The notes below the pieces were generated by a model. It ran no database searches. It was given only the letters and a program-made list of their open reading frames with translations, and was not told where the DNA came from. DNA of 64,000 bases from Bacillus sp. CGMCC 1.16541 (GTDB taxonomy: Bacteria > Bacillota > Bacilli > Bacillales > Bacillaceae_H). Made by a program: the position numbers and the translations under genes. Shown piece after piece: positions 54,311 through 63,987 of this stretch. The stretch covers positions 1 through 64,000 of the forward strand of contig NZ_QFRU01000021.1 in assembly GCF_003184905.1 (NCBI RefSeq). Direction: 5' to 3'. How positions within the stretch are numbered: position 1 is the first letter of the stretch; each line of letters begins with the position of its first letter.

Positions 54311-54519
54311 TGTTAATCCCTCCAAAAGATAGTGTAAAATAAACTACATCTTCTAGTGTGACCAACATTTTCTTTTTTTAAAACAGAGTAAAGAGTAAAT
54401 GCTTGATTCTGCTTCCACAGTCTCAATTGAGTCAAAACCTTGAAAGAAATTTCCTGAAAACACCAACCTTTTAAAAAGAACATAAAAAAAGGAGTTGTTC
54501 ACAATGTTCGAACAACTCT

Positions 54520-55080
54520 CTACGCTTCTTTTAACTGATGATCTTCGTGTACTTCTTGCTCGTGTCGTAAATAGTGTAATGTGTATAAGTCTTTCGAGAT
54601 TTCATATAAGTTATACACATCGCCACCTTGATTGATTTCCTCGTACAAACTTTGTCTCGTTTCGTTTGCGAGTGTCACATACGGTAGCTTTTCAGCCGCT
54701 TTCATTGAACGAACGTTTACTTTGCGAATACGCATAAAAATGCGTTCAATTCCTAACTCATAAAAAAGTTCGTTGAAAAACACTTCTTTTGCAATTTTAT
54801 TATAGCCTTTTCCGTGATAGGGTTTTCCTAACCACGTACCAAGGAATCCAGCGTTATCTTGTACATCGAATAAGTTAATCGTGCCGATTGGGTTACCCCA
54901 TTCGTCTAAAATTGTACGTGAAATAAGTTCTCCATGCTCTTCTGCTTCCATCGTTTGTTTTGTCACAAACAGAAATTCTTCGTATGAATTTGCTTTATGA
55001 CGCACAAAAGGGAAGACATCCGGGTGCACCATGAGATCGTATAAACCTTGACAATCGTGTAGGTCTCGCTTTTTCAGCAT
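54520..55080 (-). CDS. GNAT family N-acetyltransferase
   Basis: ATG 55080 (MLKKRDLHDCQGLYDLMV) with GGAGGGA upstream; the longer frame to 55128 has no ribosome site. The 186-residue protein has the RimJ/RimL-type GNAT fold: HPDVFPFVR, GTINLFDVQDNAGFLGTWLG, the acetyl-CoA loop GKPYHGKGYNKIAKEVF and the C-terminal GIERIFMRIRKVNVRSMKA. It transfers acetyl groups to an unknown amine, perhaps a protein N-terminus. Upstream lies a tRNA-like hairpin cluster (55131-55235). Confidence 0.85.
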   Translation of the reverse strand: MLKKRDLHDCQGLYDLMVHPDVFPFVRHKANSYEEFLFVTKQTMEAEEHGELISRTILDEWGNPIGTINLFDVQDNAGFLGTWLGKPYHGKGYNKIAKEVFFNELFYELGIERIFMRIRKVNVRSMKAAEKLPYVTLANETRQSLYEEINQGGDVYNLYEISKDLYTLHYLRHEQEVHEDHQLKEA

Positions 55081-55130
55081 AATAATCCCTCCGCCTTGAG
55101 GGCAGACCACACGTGTTGTAGGAACCACCC

Positions 55131-55235
55131 TCGAAATTTTTTAGTATTAAAAAAAATTTCGGGGTGGGAATCGAACCCACTAGAACCAGTTACCTGGTGG
55201 CGCACCATTTGCCTTCCCATTACTAGTCAACAAAA
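55131..55235 (-). other. tRNA-like 3' half / structured leader
   Basis: On the minus strand, from the right: GGC-loop-GCC (55213-55199), CTGGT/ACCAG with a GTAA loop (55198-55185), and GTGGG-TTCGATT-CCCAC (55180-55164), a perfect T-arm with the GTTCGATT loop, then CCCCGA and a run of T. A second hairpin CGAAATTTTTT/AAAAAATTTCG (55131-55161) follows. No partner for the acceptor stem and no D or anticodon arm are found. It is either a tRNA remnant (attachment-site scar) or a leader RNA of the GNAT gene. Confidence 0.45.
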
Positions 55236-55338
55236 GAAATGTTAACAAGTGAATGTTTTATCTATATGATTGTTACATTTTTTCGTCCTTACCTTACGTA
55301 TCATACTAAAAATATTTTAAAAAAGAAATAGGTAAATG

Positions 55339-56466
55339 TTAATTTTTTTTGAATAATATTTTTCCATCAATCATTGTCAGTAAAGGCTTCGCCATATAGT
55401 GAAAAGGGTGATGATTCCATAGCACTAAGTCTGCATCTTTGCCGATTTCAATACTGCCTACACGGTCGGAAATACGTAAGTTACGAGCGGCTGCAATGGT
55501 GATACCTTCAAGTGCTCGTTGTTCGTTTAATCCTTCACGAACCGCAATCGATGCACAGAGATTTAAATATTGAATGGGTGTGTACGGATGATCCGTTGTA
55601 ATCGATACTTCAACGCCATTTTCCCAAAGTGCTTGATACGTTTCCCAACTTTTATTTTTAAGTTCAATTTTTGAACGACGTGTGAGCGTAGGGCCGACTG
55701 ATACTTTTAAATTCCGTCCTTGTAGCTCTTCAGCAATTAAGTGTCCTTCTGTACAGTGTTCAATGCGAACATCGAGGTTGAATTCTTCTGCAAAGCGAAC
55801 CGCTGATAAAATATCATCTGCACGATGAGCATGAATACGAACAGGAATTTCTCGGCGCAACGCACGAACGATTGGTTTTACCCGTAAATCCTCAATGTTG
55901 TCACAATTCATCGCATGATAAAATGCTTCACGAAGCATTCCCATAATCCCCATTCGTGTAATGGAATCTTTGTTTCCGTGACTATGAATCCGTTTTGGGT
56001 TTTCACCGAGTGCAATTTTTAACCCGGCTGTTTCTTGGAGGAGCATGTGTGAGATGTTTTTACCTGTTGTTTTAATGACAGAGGTCGTACCTCCAATGAC
56101 ATTCGCGCTTCCCGGCATAATGTGAGCAGTAGTAATTCCGTATTGAACCGCATCTTTAAATGCTGGATCGAGCGGATGTACACTATCGAGCGCTCGGATG
56201 TGAGGTGTGAGTGGCTCAATCGTTTCATTCGCATCATTTCCAGCCCATCCCGTTCCTTCATCATACAAGCCAATATGGGTATGAACATCGATAAAGCCAG
56301 GAAACAAGAGGTGATTTTGGCAATGAATCACATGCGTTCCATGAGCCGGCTGTAAATTGTAGCCGATTTCTTTAATTTTTCCGTTTTCTACTAATAAATC
56401 ACAGTTGGAGAGTGGATTAGATGTAACGGGATAAATGGTTGCGTGTTTAAATAAAGTATTGTTCAT
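55339..56466 (-). CDS. Metal-dependent amidohydrolase
   Basis: ATG 56466. The 375-residue protein has the amidohydrolase TIM-barrel metal ligands: FIDVHTHIGLY (HxH), RIHAHRADD, RIEHCTEGH and SITTDHPYTP (final Asp). The flanking beta-sandwich is KHATIYPV at the start and IEIGKDADLVLWNHHP at the end. It resembles imidazolonepropionase-like and exported-type amidohydrolases; the substrate is unknown. It lies 37 nt from the yfhF stop on the same strand, so is downstream of yfhF in one operon. Confidence 0.85.
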   Translation of the reverse strand: MNNTLFKHATIYPVTSNPLSNCDLLVENGKIKEIGYNLQPAHGTHVIHCQNHLLFPGFIDVHTHIGLYDEGTGWAGNDANETIEPLTPHIRALDSVHPLDPAFKDAVQYGITTAHIMPGSANVIGGTTSVIKTTGKNISHMLLQETAGLKIALGENPKRIHSHGNKDSITRMGIMGMLREAFYHAMNCDNIEDLRVKPIVRALRREIPVRIHAHRADDILSAVRFAEEFNLDVRIEHCTEGHLIAEELQGRNLKVSVGPTLTRRSKIELKNKSWETYQALWENGVEVSITTDHPYTPIQYLNLCASIAVREGLNEQRALEGITIAAARNLRISDRVGSIEIGKDADLVLWNHHPFHYMAKPLLTMIDGKILFKKN

Positions 56467-56502
56467 GACTAACTAAACTCCTATCTACGTACAAGCCTTC
56501 TT

Positions 56503-57411
56503 TCATAGTAAATCTTGTAATGCACGTTCTAGTTTATTATATGTAAACTTATAGTGATGTTCACCTAGTTTTTGCGGAATTACGTGTTGTCCATCTAAAA
56601 TTAATGTGCTCATCTCGCCAAGAAGCAATTTTAAGCCAAAGCTAGGAACAGGTAGCCAGTGAGGACGACTTAATACACGAGCAATTGTTTGACCAAATTC
56701 TTTCATTCGAACCGGATGAGGGGCTGTAATGTTAACAGGTCCACGCACGTGTTCATGTTCAATGACAAATGCAATACTTCTAACAACATCATCAATATGT
56801 ACCCAAGATACCCATTGTTCACCTGTGCCCACCGTTCCGCCTACGAACAATTGATAAGGCAGAAGCATTTTTGGTAACGCACCTTCTTTTTCACCTAAAA
56901 TAATCCCAAATCGCGTGAGTACGGTACGAATGTTCAATTGCTCTGCTTGTGCCGCTTCTTTTTCCCAAACTTTTACCGTGTGAGCTAAAAAGTCATTCTC
57001 ATCACTAATAGACGGAGAATGTTCGACAAATGTTTCAGTTGTAGACGTACCGTAATAACCAACTGCACTTGCGTTTACATAAACAGCTGGCTTCGTGTGT
57101 AAGACGGACATGATACGCACTATTTCTTTTGTTGAAGACACACGGCTCTCAATAATTGCTTTTTTGCGCTCATCTGTCCAGCGGCCGCTGTTTAATGACA
57201 CACCAGCTAAATTAATGAACACATCTGCCCCTTCAAGTTCATGTTCCGGTGCACTGCCGTTTGTTAACCACTCTACATAATGAAGCTTTGGATCGTGAGC
57301 AGGCTTATTGGTGTTTCTCGTTAAAATGTACACGTCATGTTTGTTAGCTAAAAAGTAGTTCGTTAACGCAGAACCCACAAATCCAGTTCCTCCAGCAATG
57401 ACAATCTTCAT
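56503..57411 (-). CDS. yfhF: YfhF, TIGR01777-type epimerase
   Basis: ATG 57411 (MKIVIAGGTGFVGSALTNYF) with AAAGGAGG 10 nt upstream; sequence further up is out of the gene. The 302-residue protein has the Rossmann GGTGFVG NAD(P) motif, VFINLAGVSLNSGRW, YVNASAVGYYG (Tyr in YxxxK position), and HIDDVVRSIAF, and ends with the C-terminal DUF1731 (LLGEMSTLILDGQHVIPQKL). Length and order fit YfhF of B. subtilis. It is divergent from recX. Confidence 0.9.
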   Translation of the reverse strand: MKIVIAGGTGFVGSALTNYFLANKHDVYILTRNTNKPAHDPKLHYVEWLTNGSAPEHELEGADVFINLAGVSLNSGRWTDERKKAIIESRVSSTKEIVRIMSVLHTKPAVYVNASAVGYYGTSTTETFVEHSPSISDENDFLAHTVKVWEKEAAQAEQLNIRTVLTRFGIILGEKEGALPKMLLPYQLFVGGTVGTGEQWVSWVHIDDVVRSIAFVIEHEHVRGPVNITAPHPVRMKEFGQTIARVLSRPHWLPVPSFGLKLLLGEMSTLILDGQHVIPQKLGEHHYKFTYNKLERALQDLL

Positions 57412-57478
57412 CAGTAAAAAACCTCCTTTAAATTGTGTATAATGTGAACCAATAAGACAAAAAACGGGGTGTGAAAGT

Positions 57479-58291
57479 ATGGCTGTTATTACAAAAATAA
57501 CAACCCAAAAGAACAATACTGAGCGTTATAACATCTTTTTAGATGAAGGTAAGGGAGAGCAATATGCATTTAGTGTTGACGCAAGTGTTCTGATTCAACA
57601 CGATCTTCGAAAAGGAAAAGAACTTGATGAATTTGATATAACAGAAATTCAATTTGTTGATGATACAAAAAAAGCATACAACCTCGCTGTTTCCTACTTA
57701 TCGCATCGAATGCGTTCAACAAAAGAAGTGGGCGATTATTTGCGTAAAAAAGACGTTGATGATGTTATCTGTAAGCAAGTTCTTTTAAAACTAACCGATC
57801 AGCGCTACTTAAATGACTTAGAATTTGCCAAAGCATACGTGCTCACCCAAATGAATACAACCGTAAAAGGTCCTACGCTTATTCGAAAAGAATTAATGGA
57901 AAAAGGCATTTTAGAACAAGAGATTACTCTTAGTTTATGTGAATACTCGAAAGAACAACAAATTCAAACTGCAAGTAAACTAATCGAAAAATTAAAAGGA
58001 AAGTACAAAAAGTTATCGGAAACAATGATGAAGCAAAAAATTGAACAAACACTACTCACAAAAGGCCATGTGTTATCGGTTATTCAACTCGCTTTTGAAG
58101 AAGTAGACGTTCAAAAAGAGAGCGATGAAGAATGGGAAGCTCTTCACTATCAAGGAATGAAAGCGCACCGTCGCTATGAACGCTACGATGGATGGGAATA
58201 TGAACGTCGCATGAAGCAAAGCTTATATCGAAAAGGATTTTCAATTGAACAAATTGATGCATTTTTACAATCTATTCGTCATGAGGAATAA
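57479..58291 (+). CDS. recX: RecX, regulator of RecA
   Basis: ATG 57479 with GGGGTG upstream. The 270-residue protein is built of three-helix RecX repeats: AVSYLSHRMRSTKEVGDYLR, QRYLNDLEFAKAYV, GPTLIRKELMEKGI and a C-terminal YRKGFSIEQIDAFLQ. RecX binds RecA filaments and limits their action. Length is that of the long Bacillus form (YfhG). It is divergent from yfhF, as in B. subtilis, with a terminator downstream. Confidence 0.95.
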   Translation: MAVITKITTQKNNTERYNIFLDEGKGEQYAFSVDASVLIQHDLRKGKELDEFDITEIQFVDDTKKAYNLAVSYLSHRMRSTKEVGDYLRKKDVDDVICKQVLLKLTDQRYLNDLEFAKAYVLTQMNTTVKGPTLIRKELMEKGILEQEITLSLCEYSKEQQIQTASKLIEKLKGKYKKLSETMMKQKIEQTLLTKGHVLSVIQLAFEEVDVQKESDEEWEALHYQGMKAHRRYERYDGWEYERRMKQSLYRKGFSIEQIDAFLQSIRHEE

Positions 58292-58298
58292 ACATCAC

Positions 58299-58337
58299 CC
58301 CGCTTGTACCAACAGGAGGTAAAAGCGGGAATTTTTT
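58299..58337. terminator. Rho-independent terminator
   Basis: CCCGCTT (58299-58305) pairs with AAGCGGG (58323-58329), followed by AATTTTTTAT. It lies between recX and the convergent dehydrogenase gene. Confidence 0.75.
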
Positions 58338-59001
58338 ATAACAAAATGTCTTCACCTAACGTGGCTTTTTCATAAATCATGTCTGCAATATATGAAGCAG
58401 GCTTTAACCTTGACTTGTCTTTAATATGATTAGACTCGTTCCAAAACGGTGTGTCCATACCACCCATATACGCGCCAATAATAGTAAGGTTTGTATCAGC
58501 ATATTCCGCTTTTAAACTTTCTGTAAATCCTCGTACAGCAAATTTACTTGCGACATATGCACTTTCATTTACTTTTCCACGTAAGCCAGCAGTTGAAACA
58601 ACATTGATAATATAAGCAGATGAACGAGTAAGTAAATGTTGAATAAGAGCTTGGGTCACAAAAATGGTTCCCTTCACATTCGTGTCAATCATCGCGTGAA
58701 TGTCTTCTGTCGATAAAGAAGGAAGAGGCCCAAAGTGACCGACCCCTGCATTGTTCACAACTACATCTACTTTATGATGTTGTAAAAGATGAGTGATGGC
58801 CGCTTTTACACGTTGTTCGTTGCGAATATCAAAGCAACACGTTGTCACATAACCGTTTTCTGCTTGTAACGTTTCTTTTGCCATCTGTAATCGTTCTTCG
58901 TTTCTTCCTGTTATGACAACATGATAACCATCATGTGCATAGTTCTTTGCTAATTCATAACCAAGGCCGGTACTGCCACCTGTAATTAGAACTGTTTTCA
59001 T
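58336..59001 (-). CDS. Short-chain dehydrogenase/reductase
   Basis: ATG 59001 (MKTVLITGGSTGLGYELAKN) with AGAAGG upstream. The 221-residue protein has the NAD(P) motif TGGSTGLG, VVVNNAGVGHFGPLP, and the active site NVVSTAGLRGKVNESAYVASK (Ser and YxxxK). The substrate is unknown. A cre-like TGTAAACGTTTTTA lies at 59041-59028 on the minus strand in the upstream region, one change from consensus at the end. Confidence 0.88.
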   Translation of the reverse strand: MKTVLITGGSTGLGYELAKNYAHDGYHVVITGRNEERLQMAKETLQAENGYVTTCCFDIRNEQRVKAAITHLLQHHKVDVVVNNAGVGHFGPLPSLSTEDIHAMIDTNVKGTIFVTQALIQHLLTRSSAYIINVVSTAGLRGKVNESAYVASKFAVRGFTESLKAEYADTNLTIIGAYMGGMDTPFWNESNHIKDKSRLKPASYIADMIYEKATLGEDILL

Positions 59002-59086
59002 GATGAAATGACCTTCTTTCTGTTCTTTAAAAACGTTTACAATTATCATATACTAAAAGAAGAGTGGACAAAAGGGGGAGTCATCG

Positions 59087-59410
59087 GTGCAAGAAAAACG
59101 GTATAGTCAAATGAGTGAATATGAATTAAAGCAAGAGATTGCCCATCTCCAAGAGAAAGCAAGGAAAGCGGAACAATTAGGGATTGTAAATGAATTTGCA
59201 GTTCTAGAGCGTAAAATGATTCTAGCAAAAGCATACTTACTTGATCCGAATCAGTTTAAACCGGGAGAAGTATATGAAATTCAAGGAGATCCTGGCACAT
59301 ATTTTAAAATTGATTACATGAACGGTGTATTTGCATGGGGCTTTCGATTAGGAAACCCGGAGCAAAATGAGGAAGCTCTTCCGATTTCAATGTTGCGTAC
59401 AGCTCAATAG
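59087..59410 (+). CDS. yfhH: YfhH family protein (DUF1811)
   Basis: GTG 59087 with AAGGGGGAG upstream. The 107-residue protein: a helical N-terminus (YELKQEIAHLQEKARKAEQL), FAVLERKMILAKAYLLDPNQ, then a small SH3-like barrel (FKPGEVYEIQGDPGTYFKID, GVFAWGFRLG). Length and position match YfhH of B. subtilis. Function unknown. Confidence 0.9.
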   Translation: MQEKRYSQMSEYELKQEIAHLQEKARKAEQLGIVNEFAVLERKMILAKAYLLDPNQFKPGEVYEIQGDPGTYFKIDYMNGVFAWGFRLGNPEQNEEALPISMLRTAQ

Positions 59411-59436
59411 AAAAAGGCGTAAATGCGCATTTTCAT

Positions 59437-59476
59437 AAAAAACGTGTCACTTCTCAATTAGAAGTGACACGTTTTT
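59437..59476. terminator. Bidirectional terminator
   Basis: AAAAACGTGTCACTTCT and AGAAGTGACACGTTTTT pair perfectly with a 5-nt loop, between convergent yfhH and the YpzG-like gene. Confidence 0.95.
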
Positions 59477-59478
59477 AA

Positions 59479-59640
59479 CTAGGAACGCTTACGTGTTTGG
59501 GCTTCGAGAATAATTAAATCTTGCGTTTGTTGCGTTTCACCATTTACTTGTGCATGAGCATGTTTCGGGTTTGCCCATGGTGTTGAAAATGGGTTTTGAT
59601 GACGGTTTGAAAAAAAGTTTTTTTGTTTTTTGTGTCCCAA
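59479..59640 (-). CDS. YpzG-like small protein
   Basis: TTG 59640 with GGAGGTG 6 nt upstream. The 53-residue product MGHKKQKNFFSNRHQNPFST, then PWANPKHAHAQVNGETQQTQ, then LIILEAQTRKRS has the NPF..PWANPKHA..QVNGET pattern that I associate with YpzG-type proteins of Bacillus. Function unknown, perhaps spore-related given its neighbour sspK. Confidence 0.65.
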   Translation of the reverse strand: MGHKKQKNFFSNRHQNPFSTPWANPKHAHAQVNGETQQTQDLIILEAQTRKRS

Positions 59641-59680
59641 AATAAACACCTCCATAATGATAGTGAAAAAATCAGAACAA

Positions 59681-59839
59681 TTATTGATCTGTACGCTGGT
59701 TCGAAGCGTGCATTCTTTCTTGTGGATGAGTGTTAATGGTACCGTCTGCACGTTTAGAAGCAAACTCTGCTTTTGCTCTTGGTTCGCCTTCTAATTTATT
59801 GTTGTTTTGGTTCGGGAAACCACGCTCTTTATTACGCAT
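59681..59839 (-). CDS. sspK: Small acid-soluble spore protein K
   Basis: ATG 59839 with AAGGAGAGG upstream. The 52-residue product [20 protein letters not shown] ... [20 protein letters not shown] matches SspK: GFP start, GEPRAK, ASKRADG and HPQERM. These minor proteins accumulate in the forespore. Expected sigma-G control; I did not find a clear promoter. It marks the organism as an endospore former. Confidence 0.93.
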   Translation of the reverse strand: MRNKERGFPNQNNNKLEGEPRAKAEFASKRADGTINTHPQERMHASNQRTDQ

Positions 59840-59973
59840 GACATTCCTCTCCTTCTTTTGAATGCTTTTGTGATATAGTAATGTACAACAGGGAAATGTA
59901 TGTCCCTTGTTTATAGTGTGAGTTAAATCAAACGCTTTACTCATAAACAATATTGGTAACAGAGGTGAACACG

Positions 59974-60243
59974 ATGAACGACATTTTTGAACGTTTAACC
60001 AACGAATTATTAAGTAAAAACGATACATTGTCTTACGCTCAAGCCCGCACGTGGGTGGAGTTGTTTTGGGAAGATTTTGAAGCCTCGTATTCAAAAGCAG
60101 GATACGAATACAAAGGGAAAGAAGCGGCAGAGCAAGCCGTTCGAACGTATATTAACCATTACGGCCATCGTCTTCACGATGTGAAAATTCGAAATCCAAA
60201 ATTTAAGCATTTATTAAATCAAGATAACCATCTAAAGCATTAA
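59974..60243 (+). CDS. yfhJ: YfhJ, WVELL protein
   Basis: ATG 59974 with GAGGTGA 5 nt upstream; earlier codons lack support. The 89-residue protein [20 protein letters not shown] has [20 protein letters not shown], the WVEL motif that names the family, and [20 protein letters not shown]. Function unknown; in B. subtilis it also follows sspK. A terminator overlaps its stop. Confidence 0.88.
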   Translation: MNDIFERLTNELLSKNDTLSYAQARTWVELFWEDFEASYSKAGYEYKGKEAAEQAVRTYINHYGHRLHDVKIRNPKFKHLLNQDNHLKH

Positions 60244-60275
60244 AAAAGAGCAGTGATGACTGCTCTTTTTTAATT
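60241..60275. terminator. Bidirectional terminator
   Basis: AAAAAAGAGCAGT and ACTGCTCTTTTTT pair with a 4-nt loop, between convergent yfhJ and yfhP. Confidence 0.92.
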
Positions 60276-61250
60276 AGGTACATAATCCAGTTTTTTACGA
60301 AGCTTTTTTTCACTAAAGATCCAGCCTGTGTAGGAACAAATAATGTTTAAATCATAATCTAATTGTACGACTGCAACAAACGGATAATAATCCTTGCTTC
60401 GATAACGAAGATCAATAAAACGAACCTCGATATGATCGTTATACTCATCAATTTCCCAACGATACACAGGTGAAAACGATAAGAAAGCTGACAAATTTTT
60501 ATCCTTTTTCGCTGCAGCAATGACATCTGAATCTGGTACCGGCAAGCGATTAAATGAATCAAATGTCACCACTTGTTTATTAATGGCTCTTCCAACATGA
60601 AATTGCTTGTTTGTTGTAATGGCTAAATGCCAATGATGAAGGCGCATAGTCGGTGAAATAATGAGTTTCTCCACATCGGGATACTTTTTACGAACGGCTC
60701 TTGCCACTTGCCGTTGCTCGTAATAACGCCATATATAGTAAAGAGCAACAATGATATACAGTGTAATAAATGTGGGACCAGGTGTTGTTCCGAATGCCCA
60801 ACAAGTTATAGCAATGACATGAGCGACAAAGATAAAAGGATCGAATGTGTTAATAACGCCAAGCGCAACCCACTTTTTTGAAAATGGCCGTAATGCTTGT
60901 GTTCCATAAGCATTGAATACATCCACAAATACGTGAATAATGACACCTAAAAATGTCCATAACCATACATGAAACAAATCCGCTCCTGGAAATAGAAACG
61001 ACAAAATAAAAAGAATCGGGAGAGGCCAAAGGATCACGGCAGGTATTGAATGTGTAATGCCGCGATGGTTACGAATATATTGAGCGTTATTTTTAAGCTT
61101 CAAAATCGTATCAAGATCTGGAGCTAAAGAACCAGCAATGACTCCCGCCATCACAGCGGTCGCTGTTTCGGAACTTGACGCCACGACCGGATCAAGCGTT
61201 GCAAGGCCACCAATGGCAATACCCATCGCAATGTGTGTACCCGTATCCAT
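60270..61250 (-). CDS. yfhP: YfhP, metal-dependent membrane hydrolase (DUF457)
   Basis: ATG 61250 with AAGGAGGA upstream. The 326-residue protein has four membrane helices in the N-terminal 190 residues with His/Asp motifs facing the membrane surface: DTGTHIAMGIAIGGL, SLAPDLDTI, NHRGITHSIPAVI and HVFVDVFNAYGTQ. These are the YdjM/DUF457 metal site. The C-terminal 130 residues are a soluble beta-rich domain. It is divergent from mutY as in B. subtilis. Confidence 0.9.
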   Translation of the reverse strand: MDTGTHIAMGIAIGGLATLDPVVASSSETATAVMAGVIAGSLAPDLDTILKLKNNAQYIRNHRGITHSIPAVILWPLPILFILSFLFPGADLFHVWLWTFLGVIIHVFVDVFNAYGTQALRPFSKKWVALGVINTFDPFIFVAHVIAITCWAFGTTPGPTFITLYIIVALYYIWRYYEQRQVARAVRKKYPDVEKLIISPTMRLHHWHLAITTNKQFHVGRAINKQVVTFDSFNRLPVPDSDVIAAAKKDKNLSAFLSFSPVYRWEIDEYNDHIEVRFIDLRYRSKDYYPFVAVVQLDYDLNIICSYTGWIFSEKKLRKKLDYVPN

Positions 61251-61444
61251 AACATCCTCCTTTTTATCAGCTATTTATCTAACTAGCGTATCATATAAGT
61301 TCATTTCTTCTAAATAAATGAATGGTTACAACGATTTGACACATCGAAAATCAAGTATAAACAATTACTTACCTACCCATATTCGATTTTCTACGTGGAT
61401 TCATATACACTGTATATGTATAGTAATACCTCGGAGGCTATAAC

Positions 61445-62548
61445 GTGAAACAAAGTAAAATTCTTGTAAATGACTTTAAGATTGAACAATTTCAACATGA
61501 TTTAATAACATGGTTTGAACGTGAACAACGCATTTTGCCGTGGAGACAAGATCAAGATCCATATAAAGTGTGGGTATCTGAAATTATGCTTCAGCAAACA
61601 CGTGTTGATACGGTTATTCCTTATTTTAATCGTTTTGTGGAACATTTTCCAACTGTTGAAAGCTTAGCAAATGCCGAAGAAGACAAAGTCCTCAAAGCGT
61701 GGGAAGGACTTGGCTATTACTCTCGAGCACGAAACTTGCAAGCGGCAGTGAGAGAAGTTCACGAGCAGTACGGCGGAAAAGTGCCTAATACACCAGAAGA
61801 AATTTCAAAATTAAAAGGTGTTGGACCTTATACAACAGGTGCTATTTTAAGTATTGCCTACGGTGTGCCAGAACCGGCTGTTGATGGAAACGTGATGCGT
61901 GTGATGTCGAGAATTTTATCCATCTGGGATGACATCGCAAAACCTAAAACAAGAAAGCTGTTTGAAGATATCATTCGTCTTATTATTTCCAAAGAGAATC
62001 CATCTTACTTCAACCAAGGATTAATGGAATTAGGGGCAACGGTCTGTACACCAACTTCTCCGTCTTGTTTATTATGTCCGGTTCGTGAACATTGCCGTGC
62101 ATTTGAGCAAGGCGTTCAAGCAGAGCTACCGGTTAAATCGAAGAAAAAGCCACCAAAACCGAAGCAAATGGCTGCGGTCGTGTTAACGAATGAACATGGA
62201 GAAGTACTCATTCATAAACGCCCAAATAAAGGACTACTTGCAAATCTGTGGGAATTTCCGAATGTAGAAGTCGATTTAAGCGTTGGCTCTGACAAAAATC
62301 AGCTTAACGTCTTTTTATGGAATGATTATCGTGCAGAGGCAACCATCAATCAACAATTTGCAACCATCCAACATGTTTTTTCGCACATTGTTTGGAACAT
62401 CGCAGTTTATGAAGGTCACATCACAAATGAAATGAGTGAAAGTGACACATTAAAACTCGTACGCATAGAGGATTTGGACGACTATGCATTTCCTGTGTCA
62501 CATCAAAACATTTTAAAAGAATATCGACTACACACGTTAAATGTGTAA
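61445..62548 (+). CDS. mutY: A/G-specific adenine glycosylase
   Basis: GTG 61445 with CGGAGG upstream. The 367-residue protein has the MutY order: [20 protein letters not shown] with the catalytic Glu, the helix-hairpin-helix [13 protein letters not shown] followed by [11 protein letters not shown] (catalytic Asp), the 4Fe-4S loop [17 protein letters not shown] with four Cys, and a NUDIX-like C-terminal domain for 8-oxoG recognition. It removes A from A:8-oxoG pairs. A terminator follows. Confidence 0.97.
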   Translation: MKQSKILVNDFKIEQFQHDLITWFEREQRILPWRQDQDPYKVWVSEIMLQQTRVDTVIPYFNRFVEHFPTVESLANAEEDKVLKAWEGLGYYSRARNLQAAVREVHEQYGGKVPNTPEEISKLKGVGPYTTGAILSIAYGVPEPAVDGNVMRVMSRILSIWDDIAKPKTRKLFEDIIRLIISKENPSYFNQGLMELGATVCTPTSPSCLLCPVREHCRAFEQGVQAELPVKSKKKPPKPKQMAAVVLTNEHGEVLIHKRPNKGLLANLWEFPNVEVDLSVGSDKNQLNVFLWNDYRAEATINQQFATIQHVFSHIVWNIAVYEGHITNEMSESDTLKLVRIEDLDDYAFPVSHQNILKEYRLHTLNV

Positions 62549-62580
62549 AAAAGACCCGTCGGTGAACGGGTCTTTTTTTA
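62546..62580. terminator. Bidirectional terminator
   Basis: AAAAAAGACCCGT and ACGGGTCTTTTTTT pair with a 5-nt loop, between convergent mutY and yfhS. Confidence 0.93.
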
Positions 62581-62802
62581 GTCATACGTAATGTGTGTAC
62601 CATGTGTATAATCAGCTTCTTGTCGTTTTAATCCGCCTCGTCCTTCAATTTCTTTCATAATTTCACGATGAATTGTCTGACCTTCTGTATTTAGATAAGG
62701 CATAATTTGCTGTAAAGAATGATGAAAATACGCAAGCTCACTATCTTTCCAATCGTGCTTCGACATCATCGTCAGTTCTGTCATATCTCGTCCTACATAC
62801 AT
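62578..62802 (-). CDS. yfhS: YfhS family protein
   Basis: ATG 62802 with GGGGGAG 6 nt upstream gives 74 residues, the B. subtilis YfhS length; the upstream ATG contains the ribosome site. The product MYVGRDMTELTMMSKHDWKD has ELAYFHHSLQQIMPYLNTEG and a C-terminal GLKRQEADYTHGTHITYD. Function unknown; in B. subtilis it also lies between mutY and fabL. Confidence 0.85.
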   Translation of the reverse strand: MYVGRDMTELTMMSKHDWKDSELAYFHHSLQQIMPYLNTEGQTIHREIMKEIEGRGGLKRQEADYTHGTHITYD

Positions 62803-63907
<1,105 letters not shown>

Positions 63908-63935
63908 AAAGTTTGAAAAAAAGTTGAAGAAAGTT

Positions 63936-63966
63936 TGGATATTTTTTTCGCCTCCGGGACAGATTA
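63936..63966 (+). promoter_or_regulatory. Possible sigma-G promoter for the spore protein gene
   Basis: TGGATA at 63936-63941 and CAGATTA at 63960-63966 with an 18-nt spacer resemble the forespore pattern TGAATA-N18-CATACTA, each with one or two changes. It lies 21 nt upstream of the partial sspE-like start. Confidence 0.35.
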
Positions 63967-63987
63967 TATTTCGTGGAGGTGATTACA

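Noticed and set aside
55158-55235. A complete functional tRNA gene
   Set aside because: A T-arm is perfect, but the acceptor 5' strand, D-arm and anticodon arm cannot be built.
59028-59041. CcpA site before the dehydrogenase gene
   Set aside because: TGTAAACGTTTTTA is close to the cre consensus but lacks the final CA; mentioned only in the gene entry.
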